Assembly (NCBI RefSeq): GCF_024343575.1
Contig: NZ_RJUA01000028.1
Span: 20,785-78,141 of the forward strand
Direction of reading: 5' to 3'
DNA length: 57,357 nt
DNA from: Lacihabitans sp. LS3-19
GTDB lineage: Bacteria > Bacteroidota > Bacteroidia > Cytophagales > Spirosomataceae
In this document: piece after piece, positions 51,816 to 57,357 of the stretch
Position numbering within the stretch: position 1 is the first letter of the stretch
Layout of the letters: every line of letters starts with the position of its first letter
Position numbers and translations under genes: made by a program
Notes under the pieces: model-generated
Databases searched by the model: none
The model's input: only the letters and a program-made list of their open reading frames with translations
Told to the model about the DNA's origin: nothing

Positions 51816-53417
51816 TCAATTACCGACTTTCCCTTCTCCTTGTTTCTTTATCCCTGGTTGCAAAATCTCAAAATTTTCTTCTGCCTTGGCTTTTTCCACC
51901 ATTACTTTTACATCTTCCAAAAGTTTTTTGGCATCATACACTATTCCGTCTTTTACAGTATATTTCACGCCGCCTACTCTTATTACTTCGTTAGCATCAT
52001 TTACTTTTATGGCACCTGTACCATAAAGCGTCTTTAGATTGGCCAAAGGATTTTCCTCCATTATCGCAAAATCTGCTAGTTTCCCAACTTCTACGGAACC
52101 TATCTCTTTGTCCATACCCAATGCCTCCGCACCTTTAATAGTTGCTGCTCTGATAACCTCCAATGGATGAAAGCCCGCCTCCCGCAATAACTCCAACTCT
52201 CTTATATAAGCAAAACCATACAACTGATAGATAAAACCAGAATCGGAACCTGCAGTAACTCTTCCACCTTTATTTTTGTATTCGTTTACAAATCTCATCC
52301 AAATCTTATAGTTTTCTTTCCATTGCACCTCTTGCTCTGTGCCCCAGTTGAGCCAATAGCTACCATGAGATATACGGCTAGGCCCATAAAAACGCCAAAG
52401 CGAGGGTAAAGTATAGTCTTCGTGCCATTCTGCCCTCCTAGCCAACATAAACTCCCGATTGGCCTCATAAATATTAAAAGTCGGGTCAAGCGTAAAATCT
52501 AACTTCAAAAGCTCGTCCATCACTTGGTACCATTTAGCAGAGCCTGGTTCGGCGGCTTGTTTCCAAAGTTTACCAGCTTCCTCAAACCTATTCTGTTCGT
52601 TGTTGTAATTATAGTCTGCTGGGTAATTCTGTAGCGTACGCTCATCAAACAAGGCCTCTGGCAAGCCATACCAATGCTCCATAGACGTTAAACCCGCTTT
52701 TGCAGTGGCCAATACGTTCATTCTAGCTACTTCTAATTGAGCATGATGACAGGCGGAACGAAGTCCTAAAAGCTTATTTTCGGATAGAGCAGCCCTAAAA
52801 ACCTCAGGTTCAGCACCAAAAAACTTAATTCCATCTGCACCTTTTTTGGCATTGTTTCGCACCCACTCTCTCGCTTGCTCTGGCGTAACAATTGGCGTAT
52901 CAGAACCCATTCCGAAAGCCGTATAAGCCAATATCCTCGGAGCAGTGATTTCATTCTTTAAACTTTTTTGCTTGTGTTTAAGCGTCCAGTCTAGGCCGTT
53001 TCCAGCCGATGGTTCTCTGATAGTAGTTATACCATGGCCCAACCAAAGCTTAAAAACATATTCGGAAGGTGTGCCTTGGGAGCTTCCTCCAATATGCCCA
53101 TGCATATCTATAAAACCAGGCGTAAGGTACATGCCGGTACAATCTAACTCTTTGTCACCAGCTTCGGCTTTGGGTCTTCTTTTAGGGTCAATAGGCACAC
53201 CAGGGTATCCCACTTGTTTTATGGCCGCGATTCTATTTTTCTCAACCACAATGTCTACCGGCCCCATAGGAGGTGCTCCCGTGCTATTAACCAAGGTTAC
53301 TCCTCTAATTATAAGTTTATTATATGGCCCTTCGCCTTCCACACGGTTTGGAGCATCTTTGATTTGACCAATCGTTATGAGCGGCAGACATACCAAAAGT
53401 AGAAATATCTTTTTCAT
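51816..53417 (-). CDS. Secreted amidohydrolase (imidazolonepropionase-like)
   Basis: This protein of 533 residues has a signal peptide (MKKIFLLLVCLPLITIGQ). The metal-dependent hydrolase barrel shows the first metal motif in TPGFIDMHGHIGG (HxH). Further features are GLRSACHHAQLEVARMNVLATAKAGLTSMEHWYG, TAGSDSGFIYQLYGFAYIRELELLREAGFHPLEVIRAATIKGAEALG and the C-terminal beta sandwich EVGKLADFAIMEENPL. Such secreted members often act on peptides, lactones or other xenobiotics. First gene of a unit with the AraC regulator. Confidence 0.9.
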   Translation of the reverse strand: MKKIFLLLVCLPLITIGQIKDAPNRVEGEGPYNKLIIRGVTLVNSTGAPPMGPVDIVVEKNRIAAIKQVGYPGVPIDPKRRPKAEAGDKELDCTGMYLTPGFIDMHGHIGGSSQGTPSEYVFKLWLGHGITTIREPSAGNGLDWTLKHKQKSLKNEITAPRILAYTAFGMGSDTPIVTPEQAREWVRNNAKKGADGIKFFGAEPEVFRAALSENKLLGLRSACHHAQLEVARMNVLATAKAGLTSMEHWYGLPEALFDERTLQNYPADYNYNNEQNRFEEAGKLWKQAAEPGSAKWYQVMDELLKLDFTLDPTFNIYEANREFMLARRAEWHEDYTLPSLWRFYGPSRISHGSYWLNWGTEQEVQWKENYKIWMRFVNEYKNKGGRVTAGSDSGFIYQLYGFAYIRELELLREAGFHPLEVIRAATIKGAEALGMDKEIGSVEVGKLADFAIMEENPLANLKTLYGTGAIKVNDANEVIRVGGVKYTVKDGIVYDAKKLLEDVKVMVEKAKAEENFEILQPGIKKQGEGKVGN

Positions 53418-53494
53418 GAGTTTCAGGTTTGAATGAAATGAGGAAACAATTTAGGAATATTATGACAAAAGTTAGAGGAAAACAAAAAATAGAT

Positions 53495-53502
53495 TACTTT
53501 TG
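53495..53502 (+). promoter_or_regulatory. -7 promoter box (TACTTTTG) of the surface-protein gene
   Basis: TACTTTTG fits TAnnTTTG and lies 23 bp before the ATG at 53526. No -33 TTTG at the usual distance is evident. Confidence 0.4.
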
Positions 53503-53525
53503 AAATATTAAATCCAAAACAAATA

Positions 53526-56414
53526 ATGCGTTTCTTATCTCTTTTTATATTCCTTAACTTCTCCTTTAACCTAAATGGCCAAATAAGTCTTTTCAAAGAT
53601 ATTAACCAATTAGAAGATGGGTCTTATCCTTCTAATTTCAGAGAAGTAAACGGTAAGATATTTTTTACCGTAAAAATAAATGGAAGATTAGAACTTTGGG
53701 TAACGGATGGCACCAATTTAAACACAAAAAAAATTACAGATAAAACCCTTAAATTTTCTTCATTTTTTTACACAAACCTACAAGTAGATAATGGATATCT
53801 TTATTTTTGGGTCAACAAAACATATCCTCAAAATGGTTTTGAATTATGGAGAACCGATGGAGTATCAGAAGAAAAATTACTTGACAATAGCCCTTTCAAT
53901 TATTTATATTTTATCAATCATGTTCCTTATCATATTTCAACATTTAATTAATTCTATAGAATAGAAAACGGGCAGGAAACTTTAGTCTCAAGTGAATTAA
54001 TAGGCATTAGTGAACTTTCTAGACTTGGAAATCCAGAATATTTAGGACAAGAGGCAATTCTCTTGCAAATGGAACCTCAAATTCCTTCTCTTTCATTATC
54101 AAAACTAAAAATATGGAAAACCAATGGAACTGAAAATGGCACAAACTTAATAGAACAAATTGATAGTGTTATTACAAATAATTATTCTTCCTCTAATTAT
54201 AATATTTTTCAGAGAACGATTCAAATTGACAATCAATCATACATTTTAATAAAAAGGGTTTACTATGTAGAAAATTCACCATTTCTTGTTAATACTGATC
54301 TTTGGAAAACGGATGGAAATACTATAACATTGGTTAAAAGAATCAGCTCTAATTCTAACTATAACTTTAGCGAAGAAATAATTAGTTTAGCAAAATATGG
54401 AGACAAAATAATTTTCAATTTTGACAATAAACAGCTTTGGATAAGCGATGGAACTACTTCTCGTACATTTTCACTAAGAAATGGAACACTGAAAGGAGAT
54501 TAAAATAATAAAACTTGGGGTTTTAACAATAATAAATTTTACTTTTCTGCATCTGAAAACAATGATTTTGAGCTTTGGGAATCTGATGGAACCGTTCAGG
54601 GAACAAAATTAGTAAAAGACCTAAACTCAGGTACTTCATCATATCCTACTAATTTCGAAAGTATCAACGGTAAGGTTTTTTTTAAAGCTAATGTTGATGA
54701 AATTTGGACAACTAACGGAACGCCAACGGGTACTTTTATGGTCAAAAAACTCTTACTTCCATTAAATTATGCCATAGACACTTATCCTCCTCAATATATT
54801 TCTGCCACAAATGGCACCATTTTTTTCCAAAATTATGATCCTATCAATAATTTTGAGCTTTGGAAATGTGATGAAAACTTTCAGAATGAGGAACTCCTTA
54901 AAAACATAAATACAATAACACAAAGCTCTAAAAATTATGAAATATCAGCGAAAGCAGGAAAATACTGGTATTTTAGTGGTACAGATATAAATGGAACTGA
55001 GCTTTGGAAAACAGACGGAACTTCTGGTGGAACAAAAATGGTAAAAGATATTTCACCATTAGACCAAAGCATAAGAATTTTCGAAATAGTGGCCGTAGAT
55101 ACTTCTGTAATTTTTACAGCTACAATTAATAATTTGGGACCTAAAAAGTTATTTAAATCGGATGGAACTGAAATGGGTACGGTAGAAATCAATCTGTTAA
55201 ATTATCCCAACATTGAACCTCAAGAATTAATTTTAATAGATTCCAAATTGTTCTTTTCAGGATTTGACATTAATCTTTTAAGAAGAGTTTTATGGACCTA
55301 CGACATTACAAATGGGAATATTAATTCCGTCACAAATGACCAATATTCTCCTTCAAACAAAATAAGTATTAGCAATAAATTAATCTATGCGGCTGACGAT
55401 GGCCTGTTTGTAAGCGATGGAACATTAGCGGGCAGTAGTCAGTTTTCTGGTGGCATACTATCTGGGCCTACCTACATGAAATTTCCTGTAGAGTATAACG
55501 AAAAAATACTATTTTTTTCCCAAGGTGCGTTCCCTACTCCAGATTTTTCTTTATACGAAACAGATGGTACGATTGCAGGTACAAATCAAATTAAAATCCT
55601 AGGGGATTATTTTATGTTCTCCTCAGCAAACACCCTATTCTTAACAAAACTAAACGGTAAATTGATATTTTCTGGTCATTTAAATCAAAATAATGAAGGT
55701 ACTTTTTTAGAACTTTGGAGTACCGATGGTACAAATGAAAATACCAATAAATTCACAGAATTAAAAATTGAAAATTCCAGTCCAACCAATATAAATAATT
55801 ACAATATTAAATATGTGAAAAACGAAAATGAACTTTTCGTTTTTGTGAAATTTTATAGCACAAATTTGAATAAATTCATGTTCAAAATTTACAAAACAGA
55901 CGGTACTAATAATGGAACTCATTTGATCTTAAGTAGGACGAATGTTGATTTGCCTTATGAAATGACAACATTTGATGGCAAAATATATTTCAGTACTCAA
56001 AATTCAGAAAATGGTTATGAATTATGGAGAAGTGATGGAACATCACTTGGCACTTATTTGATTAAAGACTTAAATCCAGGTGTAATAAATTCTAATCCAA
56101 AATATTTTATGCCATTTGAAAACATTCTACTCTTTTGGGCTTTCCATCCTCTATATGGTTTTGAACTCCATCAATATATCTCAAACCCATGTGAGGCAGA
56201 CAAAAATTATACCATGCAGTCTGGAAATTGGTCAGACCCAAATACTTGGTCTTGTCAACATGTACCTTTGGAAAGTGAAATTGTAATTATCAAAAATCCC
56301 CATAAAGTAAACGTTTCACTGGGTTATAAGGCTGTGGCAAATATTCTATGCACCGAAATGGGTGCAGTTTTAGATATTCCAGCAGGAGTTTTGGTGGAAT
56401 TTAAAGCCAACTAA
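53526..56414 (+). pseudogene. ELWKTDGT-repeat surface protein cut by two in-frame TAA codons
   Basis: One reading frame of 963 codons runs from ATG 53526 to TAA 56414 but contains TAA at 53949-53951 and 54501-54503. The sequence on both sides of each stop is in the same frame and continues the repeat pattern (for example NFYRIENGQETLVS after the first and FELWESDGTVQGTKLVKDL after the second). No other stop or frameshift is present. The intact protein would have a signal peptide (MRFLSLFIFLNFSFNLNG) and many repeats of the type FELWKTDGTSGGTKMVKD, typical of Bacteroidota surface propeller-like proteins. It ends in a QSGNWSDPNTWSCQHVP domain near the C-terminus. The parts read as 53526-53951, 54063-54503 (from an internal ATG) and 54738-56414. 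Nonsense mutations in a recently lost gene, or sequencing/consensus errors, are the likely causes. Confidence 0.85.
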
Positions 56415-56633
56415 AAAAAAATATTAGACATTGAATTATAGACTTAGGGCGTCCTTGATAATTGCAAAAAAAATACTGTTTTTCAAGAATCCAGTCTTTC
56501 ACGAGTCTGGATTTTTTGTTTTTTGGCTTTGAGAATTCTTGAAAAATTTACATTTTCATTTTTTTGTTTGCAATTCTTGTTTTTTAGATGAGTTTGGGCA
56601 GTCTTATCCCGTGATATTTCTCTTAAAAGTTTT
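56415..56633. other. Non-coding end of the IS element with inverted repeats
   Basis: Between the surface gene and the transposase stop are 219 bp without a gene. A 12-bp perfect inverted repeat (TTTTTCAAGAAT at 56479-56490, ATTCTTGAAAAA at 56535-56546) encloses a smaller hairpin (AATCCAG ... CTGGATT, 56488-56513) followed by T-rich sequence. The last could act as a plus-strand terminator after the surface gene. The outer border of the element is probably near 56440-56450 (TTAGGGCGTCCTTGAT), but no second end is visible to confirm it. Confidence 0.45.
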
Positions 56634-57357
56634 TCAAGCTACTTTTTTGACTTGTTTTTGTTGCCGTTTTGATAGTCGGACGACATTTGCAGTAAAGATT
56701 CCGAAGAACATCCACACGATTTGTGTTTCTGGTGTTTTTGCTTTGATTTTCCTTAGGCCATAGTTTTCTTTTTCCGTGCCAAATGAGCCTTCTAGGCGTG
56801 TTCCTCTTTCTATAGAAAGGATGGTTTTAACTTTTTTGATATTTTTATCTGTTACTTTTTTACCCTTTGCAACAAAATTGGTTTGCAGTTTTTTAGTGGT
56901 ACAAAACCGCCTATTGCTATTTGTTGGATAAATCCCATCTGCTGCTAAATGTGTACAAGTTCCAATCATCAATCGATGTTTATAGTAAGCATGCTTTAGT
57001 CTGGTAGTCTCGTTGAAGGCATTGAAACTGTGGTGTTCAATGATGTTTAGCCCTCCAACTTGCATTATGTGAGCTTTTATACCAAACTCAACTGGTTTGT
57101 TTTCTTTTCCTCTTACGATCGGCCTTATGTGTGGTTGTGAAAGACTCACTATTCTATCTTTCACGCTAGTAGTTTTATTTTCAACAAGATAGCTTTGTTG
57201 TAGATATACTTTTCGGATGGTTTTAAATTTAGCTGCAACTTTTTCTGAAAGATGTAAACCTTTGGTTTGATCTAAAAGATTCTGATATGCATCAATTCCT
57301 TTTTTAAGTAGTTTGAGGAGTGATTTTACTCGCTTTTTGTTAGCTTTGATGCCTATT
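56634..57357 (-). CDS. IS5-family-like DDE transposase, 5' end beyond window
   Basis: The frame is open from the right window edge (57357) to the stop at 56634; a GTG at 57164 is internal, since the upstream codons continue the protein (IGIKANKKRVKSLLKLLKKGI...). The visible part is the C-terminal ~240 residues of a DDE transposase: DRIVSLSQPHIRPIVRGKENKPVEFGIKAHIMQ, the second catalytic Asp region LAADGIYPTNSNRRFC, and the Glu region RGTRLEGSFGTEKENYGLRKIK. The N-terminal part with the first Asp lies outside the window. The last 117 bases shared with the left end show that this family has at least two copies. Confidence 0.88.
   Translation of the reverse strand, partial: IGIKANKKRVKSLLKLLKKGIDAYQNLLDQTKGLHLSEKVAAKFKTIRKVYLQQSYLVENKTTSVKDRIVSLSQPHIRPIVRGKENKPVEFGIKAHIMQVGGLNIIEHHSFNAFNETTRLKHAYYKHRLMIGTCTHLAADGIYPTNSNRRFCTTKKLQTNFVAKGKKVTDKNIKKVKTILSIERGTRLEGSFGTEKENYGLRKIKAKTPETQIVWMFFGIFTANVVRLSKRQQKQVKKVA

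Noticed and set aside
53949-54503. Genetic-code reassignment of TAA
   Set aside because: Many other genes in the window end at TAA and none reads through one; only this gene has internal TAA codons.
1-57357. Whole window as a circular replicon or composite transposon because both ends share IS sequence
   Set aside because: The shared 117 bp are not at the very right end, the left copy is truncated inside the transposase gene, and the content is chromosomal housekeeping genes.

Overview
The window reads as chromosomal DNA of an AT-rich Bacteroidota, most likely a cytophagalean (inference). The reasons are promoters with TAnnTTTG -7 boxes, SprB-like and ELWKTDGT-repeat surface proteins, a sigma/anti-sigma/outer-membrane-barrel triplet, DUF3078, a Bacteroidota-type ftsW-murG-ftsQ-ftsA-ftsZ cluster, and type A/B surface lipoproteins. 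No rRNA, tRNA, CRISPR array or phage module was found. Both ends lie in the same insertion-sequence family: bases 1-117 are repeated exactly at 56595-56711.

Layout. 1-2.2 kb: IS remnant fused to the 3' part of a repeat-rich adhesin. 2.3-5.2 kb: small GldL-like membrane protein, then an ECF sigma / anti-sigma / barrel operon. 5.2-9.5 kb: Crp-like regulator with trpC-trpF-trpB, a Dabb protein and an AlkB-like dioxygenase, converging on an AlkA-like glycosylase (9.5-10.4 kb). 10.5-14.2 kb: two secreted proteins, a beta-propeller/cupredoxin fusion and a PA14 protein. 14.4-15.4 kb: a RAYT transposase beside a cluster of REP-like palindromes. 15.5-18.4 kb: a GC-rich second DNA polymerase III alpha. 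18.5-21.5 kb: an AT-rich two-gene N6-adenine methylase cassette, followed by an orphan Phd/YefM-type antitoxin. 21.8-31.0 kb: DsbA/FrnE-like protein, S9 peptidase, a candidate small RNA, SPOR lipoprotein, gmd, def, omega-amidase, a propeller protein, guaB and an SCP2 protein. 31.3-34.4 kb: an ECF sigma factor, a small acidic protein, an MscS-like channel, a DUF3078 protein and MscL, suggesting an envelope or osmotic-stress locus. 34.6-41.2 kb: ftsW-murG-[ATE-like]-ftsQ-ftsA-ftsZ, translationally coupled by ATGA overlaps, with an arginyl-tRNA-protein transferase-like gene where murC is usually found. 41.3-46.9 kb: four secreted or cytosolic catabolic enzymes. 46.9-53.4 kb: gpsA, a TolC-HlyD pair without its inner-membrane pump, an AraC regulator and a secreted amidohydrolase. 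53.5-56.4 kb: an ELWKTDGT-repeat surface protein whose single reading frame is cut by two in-frame TAA codons. 56.4 kb to the end: an IS5-like transposase running off the window.

The most interesting leads are the methylase plus histidine-rich partner cassette, whose promoter-to-ATG arrangement (predicted leaderless) is shared with the neighbouring antitoxin; the RAYT/REP cluster next to a compositionally foreign polymerase; the ATE-like gene embedded in the division cluster; the candidate sRNA at 24.7 kb; and the doubly nonsense-interrupted surface protein. All functional calls rest on reading the translated sequences by eye; no database search was run.
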